NCBI GenBank assembly: GCA_964544695.1
Contig: CAZJDB010000250.1
Span: 62,001-126,000 of the forward strand
Length of the DNA stretch: 64,000 nt
Source of the DNA: Dinghuibacter sp964544695
GTDB taxonomy: Bacteria > Bacteroidota > Bacteroidia > Chitinophagales > Chitinophagaceae
Reading direction: 5' to 3'
This document shows positions 52,285-61,231 of the stretch, piece by piece. Within the stretch, counting starts at the first letter, position 1. Each line of letters starts with the position of its first letter. The notes under the pieces were generated by a model. That model made no database searches. It was not told where the DNA came from and worked only from the letters and a program-made list of their open reading frames with translations. A program made the translations under genes and the position numbers.

Positions 52285-53775
52285 ATGACTTCCCTCCTTA
52301 AGTCGGCGCTGTTCACAGCGTTAATAAGTTGCTGCCTGATGGGCGAAGCTCTCGCCCAGGAACCCGTCACCAAAAACGCCTCGCCCGAGGCAAGGGCGCT
52401 CTTGAAATTTTTTTACAGCATTTCAGGGGAATATATCCTTACCGGCCAGCATAATTTCCCAAACGTACAGGGGAAAAACACAGCCTTTGCTTCGCGTTAT
52501 ATCGGAAAAACCCCTGTCATCTACAGCACGGATTGGGGGTTTGCCTTTGGTGGCAGTTATGATTCTTACCTCGCGCGCCGGGATATCGTAAACGAGGCCA
52601 TCGAACAATACAAACGCGGGGCGATCGTCACCATTTGCTGGCACGCCGTGCCTCCCACCTCGGATGAACCCGTTACCTTTCAACCGGCACCCGGTGATGA
52701 TTCCACGAAATTGCATAGTGTATCAGGGCACCTGCTGGACCAGCAATTCCAGGAAGTCCTGACCCCCGGAACGGAACTCTACCAGCATTGGTGCCGTCAG
52801 GTCGATACCATCGCCTTCTACCTGAAGAAGCTACAGGATGCCCACGTACCCATCATTTGGAGGCCCTACCACGAAATGAACGGAGAGTGGTTCTGGTGGG
52901 GAGGGCGCCAGGGGGAGTACAGCACCATCCGGTTATACCGCCAACTGTTCGACCGGCTGGTAAACGTGCACAAATTGAACAACCTTATCTGGATGTGGAA
53001 TGTGGACAGGCCAAGCACCCCCGCCCGGAAGTTTTCCCATTTCTTCGTGGGAAGCGCCTACTTCGACATTGCTTCCCTGGATGTGTACGGGAGTGATTTC
53101 AAGCAAAGCTATTATGATAGCCTCCTCTTCCTGGCGGGAGGCAAGCCTGTTACCTTCGGAGAAGTAGGCAATCCTCCTTCTCCTGAAATCCTCAAACGCC
53201 AGCCCCGTTGGGCCTACTTTGTGATTTGGGCGACCATGGCGCGCTATACTACCCGGAAACAGTACGATCTGCTCAAATCCGACTCCAGGGTCCTTTTCCT
53301 GGAAGACACGGCCTATAGGATCGCTCGGGAAAACTCGGGACTCCCCTACGGTTTGACGAGGCGAATACCCGATTATTCAGGCGAGTGGGTGCTCGATGAA
53401 GACCAAAGCAGCCTGGACGACCGCGGAACTGCCTTCCTCCCCGCCAGAATTGACGTCCGCCAAACGGAAGACAGTATCGATATCCTGCAGACAATCCCCT
53501 CCGAGTACGAGAAAAATACAATCCAGACCATTGCCCTTTCCCTGAACGGTGAGGAACGGCCCTTTCCTTCTCCCTTCGGAGGCTCTCCCGGAAGCATCAG
53601 CGCCAGGCTCGGCCCTGCCACCGACACACTGACGATCATTTCCCGGATCAGGAACGCAAGAACCATCGAAACCTGGACCCTCCGGGAGGCGGGTCATTTG
53701 CTCGCCATTACTCAGGCCTCCGAAATGTTCGGGGGCAGGAGAACCATTATTTCTATATACAAAAGAGTCTTCTAA
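52285..53775 (+). CDS. GH26 beta-mannanase with C-terminal beta-rich domain
   Basis: 496 residues. Signal peptide (LKSALFTALISCCLMGEALA). GH26 TIM barrel (~25-345) with GEYILTGQHN, the acid/base Glu197 in WRPYHEMNGEWFWWG and the nucleophile Glu293 in VTFGEVGNP. The remaining ~130 residues (YSGEWVLDEDQSSLDDRG...) form a beta-rich lipocalin-like domain. It cleaves beta-1,4-mannans or mixed glucans. First gene of a three-gene operon; the next ATG is one base after its stop. Confidence 0.95.
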   Translation: MTSLLKSALFTALISCCLMGEALAQEPVTKNASPEARALLKFFYSISGEYILTGQHNFPNVQGKNTAFASRYIGKTPVIYSTDWGFAFGGSYDSYLARRDIVNEAIEQYKRGAIVTICWHAVPPTSDEPVTFQPAPGDDSTKLHSVSGHLLDQQFQEVLTPGTELYQHWCRQVDTIAFYLKKLQDAHVPIIWRPYHEMNGEWFWWGGRQGEYSTIRLYRQLFDRLVNVHKLNNLIWMWNVDRPSTPARKFSHFFVGSAYFDIASLDVYGSDFKQSYYDSLLFLAGGKPVTFGEVGNPPSPEILKRQPRWAYFVIWATMARYTTRKQYDLLKSDSRVLFLEDTAYRIARENSGLPYGLTRRIPDYSGEWVLDEDQSSLDDRGTAFLPARIDVRQTEDSIDILQTIPSEYEKNTIQTIALSLNGEERPFPSPFGGSPGSISARLGPATDTLTIISRIRNARTIETWTLREAGHLLAITQASEMFGGRRTIISIYKRVF

Positions 53776-53776
53776 T

Positions 53777-54805
53777 ATGAAACGTTCCTTCCTTCTTGTG
53801 ATAATTGCCTGCCTTACCGGCCTTATTTCGAAAGCCCAAAAGCAAGGCTCCTCCGAAAACCCATATTTCCTCGACGCCACCCCCACGACCGTGGCTTATG
53901 GATACTATTGGTCCGAGGCAGTTCCCGTGCTCCGGGTCCAATCAGGGGACTATGTCAGAGTGCACACCCTCCTTACCAACACCCCCGAACGCCTGGTAGA
54001 AGCAGGGCTTCCCGCGGACCAGGTGGAGCAGCAACTGAGGGACGTGCAAAGCGTCAAGAACCGTGGCCCCGGGGGCCACGTCCTCAATGGGCCCATCTAC
54101 GTGGAAGGGGCCGAGCCGGGGGATGTCCTGGAGGTCCGCTTCGATTCCATCCAATTAGCTATACCTTATGGGTACAACGCCATCGGTCAAAATGGGTTTT
54201 TATCCGATGAGATCTTTGACCGGAAAATGCGCCTCGTTCCTCTTGATAAGGATAAAATGATCGGTCACTTCGCAGACGGGATCGACATCCCCCTGCATCC
54301 CTTTTTCGGCAGCATCGGGGTCGCGCCCCCCAAGGAAGCGGGACGCTGGAACAGCGCGCCACCCTGGATCCACGCGGGGAACCTGGATAACAAGGAACTC
54401 GTCCAGGGAACGAGCCTGTTCATTCCCGTCCACGTGCGTGGCGCTCTCCTGGAAATCGGTGACGGGCACGCCGCCCAGGGAAACGGAGAAGTGGATATCA
54501 CCGCCATCGAAACCTCTTTAATCGGAAAGTTACAGTTGATCGTGCACAAGGGCATGTCCGCCCCCTGGCCCTGGGCCGAAACCCCCACGCATATCATTAC
54601 CATGGGCTGCGATCGGGACCTCAACGCCGCCACGCACATCGCCGTCAGGCAAATGATCCGTTATTTGATGGAGGTAAAAAAGATGACCCAGTCGGATGCC
54701 TATATGTTGTGCAGTGTCGCGGTGGACGTAGACATTACCGAATTGGTGGATGGAAATGTGGGGGTACATGCCATGCTCCCGAAGTCAATTTTCGTGAAAC
54801 AATGA
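53777..54805 (+). CDS. Acetamidase/formamidase family protein
   Basis: 342 residues. Signal peptide (SFLLVIIACLTGLISKAQ), unusual because characterised FmdA/AmdA enzymes are cytoplasmic. Family motifs: GHVLNGPIYVEGAEPGDVLEV, HPFFGSIGVAPP, GNLDNKELVQGTSLFIPVHV and GDGHAAQGNGEVDITAIE, with conserved Asp/His/Glu metal or catalytic residues. It should hydrolyse short amides such as acetamide or formamide. Starts 1 bp after GH26 and overlaps the next gene by 4 bp (ATGA), so all three are one transcript. Confidence 0.92.
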   Translation: MKRSFLLVIIACLTGLISKAQKQGSSENPYFLDATPTTVAYGYYWSEAVPVLRVQSGDYVRVHTLLTNTPERLVEAGLPADQVEQQLRDVQSVKNRGPGGHVLNGPIYVEGAEPGDVLEVRFDSIQLAIPYGYNAIGQNGFLSDEIFDRKMRLVPLDKDKMIGHFADGIDIPLHPFFGSIGVAPPKEAGRWNSAPPWIHAGNLDNKELVQGTSLFIPVHVRGALLEIGDGHAAQGNGEVDITAIETSLIGKLQLIVHKGMSAPWPWAETPTHIITMGCDRDLNAATHIAVRQMIRYLMEVKKMTQSDAYMLCSVAVDVDITELVDGNVGVHAMLPKSIFVKQ

Positions 54806-56052
54806 AACCTGCGCTTTGCTTCCTGATCCTTTTTTTCGCCGTCCGGTTGGACGCACAAGTGATTACCATAACGGGCACCGTCATCGACGCCTCTTCCGGG
54901 GAAACCCTGCCCTACGCAACCCTTAGTTGCCCGGCGAGAGGGGTGAACACCATGAGCAACGAAGCCGGTCAATTCATTTTCAAAATTCCCGCGGAAGGGA
55001 AAAAGGACAACATATTTATTTCTCACGTGGGGTTCGTCACCAGGGCGCTTTCCCTGGATCAGGCCGCGACTCAGGGCATCGTAATAAAATTAGCGGAAAA
55101 TCCCCGCCAAATGTCGGACGTGGTGGTCCAATACCGGGACCCGATGAAATTGCTCCAGGAGGCCATCGATCGAATTCCCCTCAACTACGCCACCAAACCT
55201 TACATCCTGGATGGGTTTTATCGTATGACTGTTCGAAACAACCAGCCCATCATAGACATTTCGGAGGCCGTCTTTTCGATTTACGGGTCCAGCTATTTGG
55301 ACGAAGACAAAACTTTCAAGCTGATCAAGTCGAGGGTGGATAAGGATGAACCTGCATTCAATGGAAAAAATATAAATTTCGGCAGGAGACCCCTTGGGAT
55401 TATCGACATGGATTTTGTCGGCCGGTTGCACGGCATGGAGATCCTGGGAGACACTGGGATCCATAACCATCAATTCACCTTTGGGGGGTTGATCGATTAT
55501 GAAGGCAGCCCGGCCTATCAAATCTTTTTCGATCAGAAAGACGGCCTGAAAAAGTCTCTGTACAAAGGGACGATCATTCTGGATGCCCGAACCCTGGCCT
55601 TCCTTTCCCTTACCCACACCATGAGCCCTAAGGGGCTGCCTTATTATTCTGAACGACCGAATATAAAGCACACGCGGGAAGCGATTTTACCCTTACAATT
55701 TGATTATATCTACGACAGCACATGCATCTCCTACCGTCCATTCGGGGGAAAGTATTATTTGAACCATGTCTACACTATTGCCAACCTTCATCTATTTTCG
55801 GATGAGGCAGGCATGGACTTCAATCCCTTGCGCTCGGAAACGGATTACCTCGTTACCAGGATCGATACGACAGACGTAAAACCTTTTCGGAAAAAGGAAA
55901 TCCTGGATCGGAACAAATCAATAGAAAACCAGGGGACCCTGAACGCCGATTGGACGGATGCTTTTTGGGAAAATTACAACCTGATCAAAGCAACGTATAA
56001 TGTGGATTCTGCAAGGCAAGTCATGCAGCGTCACCAGGCGGTAAACAACTAA
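54802..56052 (+). CDS. CarboxypepD_reg-domain exported protein (TonB-receptor-like plug-less)
   Basis: 416 residues from ATG 54802. Signal peptide (PALCFLILFFAVRLDAQ), an N-terminal carboxypeptidase-like regulatory domain (~20-110, TGTVIDASSGETLPYATLSC, NEAGQFIFKIP), then a long domain of unknown function (DGFYRMTVRNNQPIIDISEAVF, YIYDSTCISYRPFGGKYYLNHV). These proteins occur widely in Bacteroidota; role unclear, perhaps surface assembly or signalling. Its stop codon overlaps the stop of the Dam-like gene on the opposite strand. Confidence 0.82.
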   Translation: MKPALCFLILFFAVRLDAQVITITGTVIDASSGETLPYATLSCPARGVNTMSNEAGQFIFKIPAEGKKDNIFISHVGFVTRALSLDQAATQGIVIKLAENPRQMSDVVVQYRDPMKLLQEAIDRIPLNYATKPYILDGFYRMTVRNNQPIIDISEAVFSIYGSSYLDEDKTFKLIKSRVDKDEPAFNGKNINFGRRPLGIIDMDFVGRLHGMEILGDTGIHNHQFTFGGLIDYEGSPAYQIFFDQKDGLKKSLYKGTIILDARTLAFLSLTHTMSPKGLPYYSERPNIKHTREAILPLQFDYIYDSTCISYRPFGGKYYLNHVYTIANLHLFSDEAGMDFNPLRSETDYLVTRIDTTDVKPFRKKEILDRNKSIENQGTLNADWTDAFWENYNLIKATYNVDSARQVMQRHQAVNN

Positions 56053-56882
56053 AAATTGTAGACCAACGCCTCGACGATCTTGCGCCGGTTCTCGATTTTA
56101 GCCCCCGAGTGATAAAAATGATCGCGCGTCTGCACATTGAAACGGCTCCAGAATTTACCCACCATTTGGTTCTCTCTCCAATCATTGTGGTGCCAGGTGG
56201 ACAATACGAATCGGGCTTTCGTTTCCCTCAACAGGTGGAACAACGAGGCCTCATCCTCCTCCGTCCAGGCATTATAATAATCCGCGTAGCGTCCATAATA
56301 GGGCGGGTCGCAATAGATTATATCTCCTTCTTCCGCCAGGGGAATGATTTGAGAAAAGGGCTGATTCAGGAAAACCCAATGGGGCTCCTGCTGTATAATG
56401 TTCGTTACCCTCGCCACCTGGTTGACGACCTTGCTGATATACCCCGGTGAAAAGCGGTCCGGCTTTTTGCAGAAAGGAATATTCCATTCGCCCCTCCGGT
56501 TGAACCGCATCATCCCGTTAAAGCCCGCCCTGGATAAAAACAGGAAGTCGAGCGGTGAGAAATCTTTGTTGAACCTGGACTTGACTACCCGGTAGTGCGC
56601 ATACCCCTCACGGCTCAATTGGTCCCCTTCCTTTTCCAGATATTCCCTGACTATGGCAGGGGTGACCTTCCCATTTTGAATCTCCCGGTACAGGTTGATG
56701 ATATGGGGATTTGAATCGCTCAGTAGGGCCTTCTCGAACCCAGAATTGAAGGCTACCACGCCGGTGCCCAGAAAAGGATCGATCCAGCGTCCGCCTTTGT
56801 CCGGAAGGGTCTCAAGTATCCAGGGGACCAGCTTGGTTTTGATTCCCTGGCTCTTTATCGGCGGTATGCATAGTTTCCCCAC
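56049..56882 (-). CDS. D12-class DNA N6-adenine methyltransferase (Dam-like), orphan
   Basis: 277 residues. Motif I for AdoMet binding RWIDPFLGTGVVAFN (DPFxGxG) and catalytic motif IV IIYCDPPYYGRYADYYNAW (DPPY), in D12 order with SRAGFNGMMRFNRRGEWN between. Start is GTG at 56882 (MGKLCIPPIKSQGIKTKLVPW), the standard family N-terminus; no upstream ATG exists. No restriction endonuclease or specificity gene lies near, so it is a solitary methyltransferase. Its promoter -7 element (TATTTTTG) lies 5 nt upstream. Confidence 0.92.
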   Translation of the reverse strand: MGKLCIPPIKSQGIKTKLVPWILETLPDKGGRWIDPFLGTGVVAFNSGFEKALLSDSNPHIINLYREIQNGKVTPAIVREYLEKEGDQLSREGYAHYRVVKSRFNKDFSPLDFLFLSRAGFNGMMRFNRRGEWNIPFCKKPDRFSPGYISKVVNQVARVTNIIQQEPHWVFLNQPFSQIIPLAEEGDIIYCDPPYYGRYADYYNAWTEEDEASLFHLLRETKARFVLSTWHHNDWRENQMVGKFWSRFNVQTRDHFYHSGAKIENRRKIVEALVYNF

Positions 56883-56887
56883 GGACC

Positions 56888-56895
56888 CAAAAATA
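56888..56895 (-). promoter_or_regulatory. -7 promoter element TATTTTTG of the Dam-like gene
   Basis: Exact TAnnTTTG on the minus strand, 5 nt before GTG 56882; predicts a leaderless GTG-start mRNA, which is uncommon. Confidence 0.45.
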
Positions 56896-56969
56896 CCTAT
56901 TTTTCAACGAGTTATAAAACAAATGGAGATTTCGGAGAAAAACCGTATCTTAGAATAAATCCGTATCCC

Positions 56970-57248
56970 ATGTTTCTACACCCTACTACAATTTGGCTCA
57001 TCCTTTTTTCAATTTGGGCCGTTATTATCAGCTGCAATTTTTATGTTGGTTACGTTCAGGTACAGCTCTTCCATAGGGGCTTGCTCTCTGCTAAATGGAG
57101 CCTGGGATCCAGCATTTTGAAATCGGCCCTGGAATCAGCTACCGACCGCCGCGACATAAAGATGATCCGCCGGGCAATGGTCGTCTTCCGCATTTCCACC
57201 GGCGCTTTCCTCAGCTTCATCCTGGGTATTGTCCTGATGGCCGTCTGA
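56970..57248 (+). CDS. Small integral membrane protein
   Basis: 92 residues. Two hydrophobic helices: WLILFSIWAVIISCNFYVGYV (~9-28) and VVFRISTGAFLSFILGIVLMAV at the C-terminus (shown whole as the last ~20 residues), joined by a basic loop (ATDRRDIKMIRRAM). I recognise no family. It precedes the S9 peptidase gene by 81 bp and is divergent from the methyltransferase gene. TATCTTAG (56946-56953) is a weak -7 match. Confidence 0.6.
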   Translation: MFLHPTTIWLILFSIWAVIISCNFYVGYVQVQLFHRGLLSAKWSLGSSILKSALESATDRRDIKMIRRAMVVFRISTGAFLSFILGIVLMAV

Positions 57249-57329
57249 GCCTAAGGCAGCTACCGACCATCATTTTTCGAGGCTCCGTTGTGGATCAGCT
57301 TCTTATATTCGGAATACTATATTCCTGAT

Positions 57330-59888
57330 ATGAGAAAAATATGTTTTTGCCTTTTTGCGCTGCTTTCCCTCGCCGCCTCTGCCCAACTCACCCCCGCCAC
57401 AAAAGCCAATTATTCGCTGGCTGCAAAGTTTGCTCCCGGTAAGTTGAGCAAAATGATCTTTTCTACGACCGTGGAACCTCACTGGTTGAAGAAAAGCGAT
57501 CGTTTTTGGTACACGTACCAAACCACCGAAGGCAAAAAATGGTACATCGTCGATCCTGCCAAGGCCGAAAAGAGACTCCTCTTCGATAACGCCGCCCTCG
57601 CCGCGGGGATCAGCAGGGTCGTCGGAGATCCCTTCGACGCCCAGCACCTGGGACTGGACAGTTTGAAATTTATAGGTGACGAGAATACCATTCAATTCGA
57701 AGTGAAAAGCTCCATCGATGTGGAAGTCAAAGATACCACGGCCAAAAAAGGAGCTACCGCGCCCAAACAAAAGAAGGTCTTCTATTTCGAATACAACCTG
57801 GACACCAAAGCCCTGACCGAGCTGAAGGACTTCAAAAAACCCAAACACAAGCCGGACTGGGCCAGCATTTCCCCCGACAGCAGTACCATCGTATTCGGGC
57901 GCCGTTTCAACCTCTATTGGATGGACCGTGAGAACTACGCCAAAGCCCTTAAAAACGAAACCGACTCCACCATCGTCGAGCACGCACTCACCACCGATGG
58001 AGTAGAAGACTTCAGCTATCACGGGGATGGCCTCATGGGAGCCACGGGAGAAACCAACATAGAAAAGGAAAAAAACAAGGATAAGAGAAAGGGGGCCTCT
58101 ATTTACTGGAGCCCCGACTCAAAGCACTTCATCCTGGAACGCTCCGATGAACGGAAGGTAAACGAGTTGTGGGTCATTAATAGCTTGGCCAATCCCAGGC
58201 CGACCCTGGAAACGTACCGATACGAAATGCCCGGGGACAACAACGTTCCCATAGATCACCTGGTGCTCTTCGATATGGCGGCCAAAACCCACACTGAGAT
58301 CGAGACCGGAGCTTACAAGGATCAGACCCTGTCCGTTTGGTCCGCCCCCGCCCTGGCTTCGGAGCAGGACAACGACTACCGCGTTACCAAATGGCTCGGC
58401 ACCAACGAGACCTTTTACTTCTCGCGAACCAGCCGTGACCTGAAAAGGATCGACCAGTGCATCGCCTACGTCTCCACTGCGAACGTAAAAACCCTGATCC
58501 ACGAACAACTGAACACTTATGTGGAGGAGCGTCGCCTGGGCCTCGTGGGTGCCGGAAAAGAACTGGTCGAATGGAGCGAACGCGACGGCTGGGCACATTT
58601 TTACCTCTACGATAGTACTGGCAGGCTGGAAAACCAAATCACCAGCGGTCCCTTTCACTGCGAGGACATCCTGGGCATCAACGATAAGACCCGTGTCCTG
58701 TACTTCACTGCCAATAACCGGGAACAAGGCGAAGATCCCTATTACCTTCACGCCTACAGGGTCAACCTCGACGGAACGGGCCTCGCCCTGCTCGACCCCG
58801 GAGACTTCGATCACGCCATCCGGATCAATGACAACCGCGGGTACTTCGTGGACAATTTCTCCAGGGTGAACACCATACCCCGATCCACTCTCTATGCCAG
58901 CGACGGCCACAAAATCATGGACCTGGAAACCGCCGACCTGCGTGGCTTGTTTGCAGCCGGGTACAAATTCCCCGAGCCCTTCACCGTCAAAGCCGATGAT
59001 GGCATCACCGACCTATATGGCGTCCTGTACAAACCCTTCGACTTCGACAGTTCCAAAAAATATCCCCTTATAGAATACGTCTACCCCGGCCCTCAAACCG
59101 AGTCCGTCAACAAATCCTTTGGTCGTTTCATGGACAAGACCGATCGCATGGCTCAACTCGGCTTTATCGTCGTTACCGTTGGGAACAGGGGTGGAAATCC
59201 CGCGCGTAGCAAATGGTACCATAACTTTGGCTATGGGAACCTCCGCGACTACGGCCTGGCAGATAAAAAAGCTGCCGCCGAACAACTCGCGGACCGCTAC
59301 CCCTTCATCGATATCGATAGGGTGGGGATACACGGCCATAGCGGAGGCGGCTTCATGAGCACCGCCGCCATCCTCGTCTACCCTGACTTCTTCAAGGTCG
59401 CCATCTCTTCATCCGGCAACCACGACAACGCCGTCTATAACCGTTGGTGGAGTGAGAAGCACAACGGCGTCAAGGAACTGATCAGTGAAAAGAACGACAC
59501 CACTTTCCTCTATACGATCGAAAACAACCCCGACCTGGCGCATAACTTAAAGGGACACCTCATGCTCTCCACAGGAGACATCGACGACAATGTCCACCCC
59601 GCGAACACCATCCGCGTCGCAAATGCACTCATCCGCGCGGACAAACGCTTCGACCTGGTTTTGCTGCCGGGGCAGCGTCATGGTTACGCGGACATGACCG
59701 AGTATTTCTTCTGGCGCCTTGCCGACTATTTCAGCCTTTACCTCCTCGGCGATACGAGCCCAAGGCCCGTGAACATCGAGCAAATGGACAGGGAGCTGGA
59801 TCAAAGTGGGACCCACGGGAATTCGGGGTCCAACAGGAATAGCGGGAAACCGGGGGAAGAGGAGGAGGAATCAGCGGATATCCCTTAG
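57330..59888 (+). CDS. S9 family peptidase (prolyl oligopeptidase/DPP IV-like), second copy
   Basis: 852 residues from ATG 57330 (signal peptide KICFCLFALLSLAASAQ). Propeller domain ~60-560, then the hydrolase domain with VGIHGHSGGGFMSTAAILVY (nucleophile), MLSTGDIDDNVHP (Asp) and LLPGQRHGYADMTEYFFW (His). It is related to the peptidase at 44692-47019 but has a lysine-rich insert near residue 250 (EKNKDKRKGAS) and a low-complexity tail after FSLYLLGDTS (HGNSGSNRNSGKPGEEEEE) not expected in the family. The stop lies 1 bp from that of the convergent amidohydrolase gene. Confidence 0.95.
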   Translation: MRKICFCLFALLSLAASAQLTPATKANYSLAAKFAPGKLSKMIFSTTVEPHWLKKSDRFWYTYQTTEGKKWYIVDPAKAEKRLLFDNAALAAGISRVVGDPFDAQHLGLDSLKFIGDENTIQFEVKSSIDVEVKDTTAKKGATAPKQKKVFYFEYNLDTKALTELKDFKKPKHKPDWASISPDSSTIVFGRRFNLYWMDRENYAKALKNETDSTIVEHALTTDGVEDFSYHGDGLMGATGETNIEKEKNKDKRKGASIYWSPDSKHFILERSDERKVNELWVINSLANPRPTLETYRYEMPGDNNVPIDHLVLFDMAAKTHTEIETGAYKDQTLSVWSAPALASEQDNDYRVTKWLGTNETFYFSRTSRDLKRIDQCIAYVSTANVKTLIHEQLNTYVEERRLGLVGAGKELVEWSERDGWAHFYLYDSTGRLENQITSGPFHCEDILGINDKTRVLYFTANNREQGEDPYYLHAYRVNLDGTGLALLDPGDFDHAIRINDNRGYFVDNFSRVNTIPRSTLYASDGHKIMDLETADLRGLFAAGYKFPEPFTVKADDGITDLYGVLYKPFDFDSSKKYPLIEYVYPGPQTESVNKSFGRFMDKTDRMAQLGFIVVTVGNRGGNPARSKWYHNFGYGNLRDYGLADKKAAAEQLADRYPFIDIDRVGIHGHSGGGFMSTAAILVYPDFFKVAISSSGNHDNAVYNRWWSEKHNGVKELISEKNDTTFLYTIENNPDLAHNLKGHLMLSTGDIDDNVHPANTIRVANALIRADKRFDLVLLPGQRHGYADMTEYFFWRLADYFSLYLLGDTSPRPVNIEQMDRELDQSGTHGNSGSNRNSGKPGEEEEESADIP

Positions 59889-59889
59889 A

Positions 59890-61173
59890 TCATAACCGGC
59901 TTTTATAAATTTTCCCGGCCTTCATAACGAAGCAAACATTTTTCATCACTTTAATATCCTGAATCGGATCCCCATCGACGGCGATAATGTCCGCCCACTT
60001 CCCTGCTGTTATGCTTCCGGTATTCCCGGTAATCCCGATCAGGTCAGCAGCGCTCACGGTCGCTGCCTTAATGGCTTCCATGGGAGGCATGCCCGCCTCC
60101 ACCATGTATTGAAACTCCATATAATTTTTACCGTGCGCGTAGACTCCCGCGTCCGTTCCGAAAGCGATCTTTACACCTGCCTTATAAGCCCTGCCGAAAT
60201 TCTGCTGGATCTGTGTCCCGATTTCAATAGCCTTCCGGGCAATCACCGGTGGAAAATATCCCGGGATCTTTGCCGAATCGGCCACCGATTTTCCGGCAAT
60301 GATGGTAGGCACCAGGTAGGTGCCGTATTTTTTCGCTAGTTCCATGTCCTCTTCGTTCATGAAGGTCCCATGCTCGATGGAGGTGACGCCGCCCAGGATC
60401 GCCCTGCGAATTCCCTCCGCACCATGCGCGTGGCACGCCACCCGCAATCCATAGTCCTTGGCCGTCTCCACCACTGCCTTGATCTCATCAATGGTAAATT
60501 CGGCTCCTGATCCGTTCGCGCTCAGGTCAAGCACGCCTCCAGTGGAAGCGATCTTGATCACATCCGAGCCCCGCTTGATCTGTAACCGGACCGCCTTCAC
60601 CAATTCATCGCGTCCATCCGCTACCCCATCGTCAGGGCCCATCTTGTGATTGAAGGCATCATCCCTGAAACCGACAGAGCCATCCATATGGCCCCCGCTG
60701 GCGGAGATGGCCCTGCCCGCTGTAAAAATCCTGGGGCCTTCCACAAGGCCCTGTTCCACCGCTTTGCGCAAGCTGATATTGACCCCCGAACCTCCGCAGT
60801 CGCGCACCGTCGTAAACCCTGCCATCAGTGTCCTTTTCGCGTATACGGATGCCCTGTAGGCAATATCGGCGTCCGTCAGGATAAACCCTTCGGCAATGAC
60901 GTTTTTGCTGTATTGCGACTCCAGGTGGACGTGGCAATCGATCAAGCCCGGCATGACCGTCTTATCCTTGAGCGAAATCACTGTATCACCGACTCCCCCG
61001 CCGACATACCCGCTCTGAACGTCCGCGATATTATTCCCTTCCACGATGATCGTCATCTGGCTTTTCACCGTTCCGGTGGTGACATCTATGAGTTTTCCGC
61101 ATTGGATATATGTCTTCTGGGCCAGCACGGGTGCAGCGATCAGAAGCAGGCAGGCAAAGACAACCTTTCTCAT
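59890..61173 (-). CDS. Amidohydrolase family protein (Xaa-Pro dipeptidase/imidazolonepropionase-like)
   Basis: 427 residues. Signal peptide (KVVFACLLLIAAPVLAQ), so periplasmic. Metal motif MPGLIDCHVHLESQ (HxH), the Lys region DVIKIASTGGVLD, VACHAHGAEG and SIEHGTFM (His ligands) and AFGTDAGVYAHG (Asp). The set matches the group of amidohydrolases that hydrolyse N-acyl or proline-containing dipeptides. It lies convergent with an S9 peptidase, so both may act on the same peptides. Substrate specificity is inferred. Confidence 0.9.
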   Translation of the reverse strand: MRKVVFACLLLIAAPVLAQKTYIQCGKLIDVTTGTVKSQMTIIVEGNNIADVQSGYVGGGVGDTVISLKDKTVMPGLIDCHVHLESQYSKNVIAEGFILTDADIAYRASVYAKRTLMAGFTTVRDCGGSGVNISLRKAVEQGLVEGPRIFTAGRAISASGGHMDGSVGFRDDAFNHKMGPDDGVADGRDELVKAVRLQIKRGSDVIKIASTGGVLDLSANGSGAEFTIDEIKAVVETAKDYGLRVACHAHGAEGIRRAILGGVTSIEHGTFMNEEDMELAKKYGTYLVPTIIAGKSVADSAKIPGYFPPVIARKAIEIGTQIQQNFGRAYKAGVKIAFGTDAGVYAHGKNYMEFQYMVEAGMPPMEAIKAATVSAADLIGITGNTGSITAGKWADIIAVDGDPIQDIKVMKNVCFVMKAGKIYKSRL

Positions 61174-61231
61174 TCGTAATGGTTTGAGGCTGAAATTAAA
61201 GAAATCCTACCTTTAACCAAAACCATCTGAC

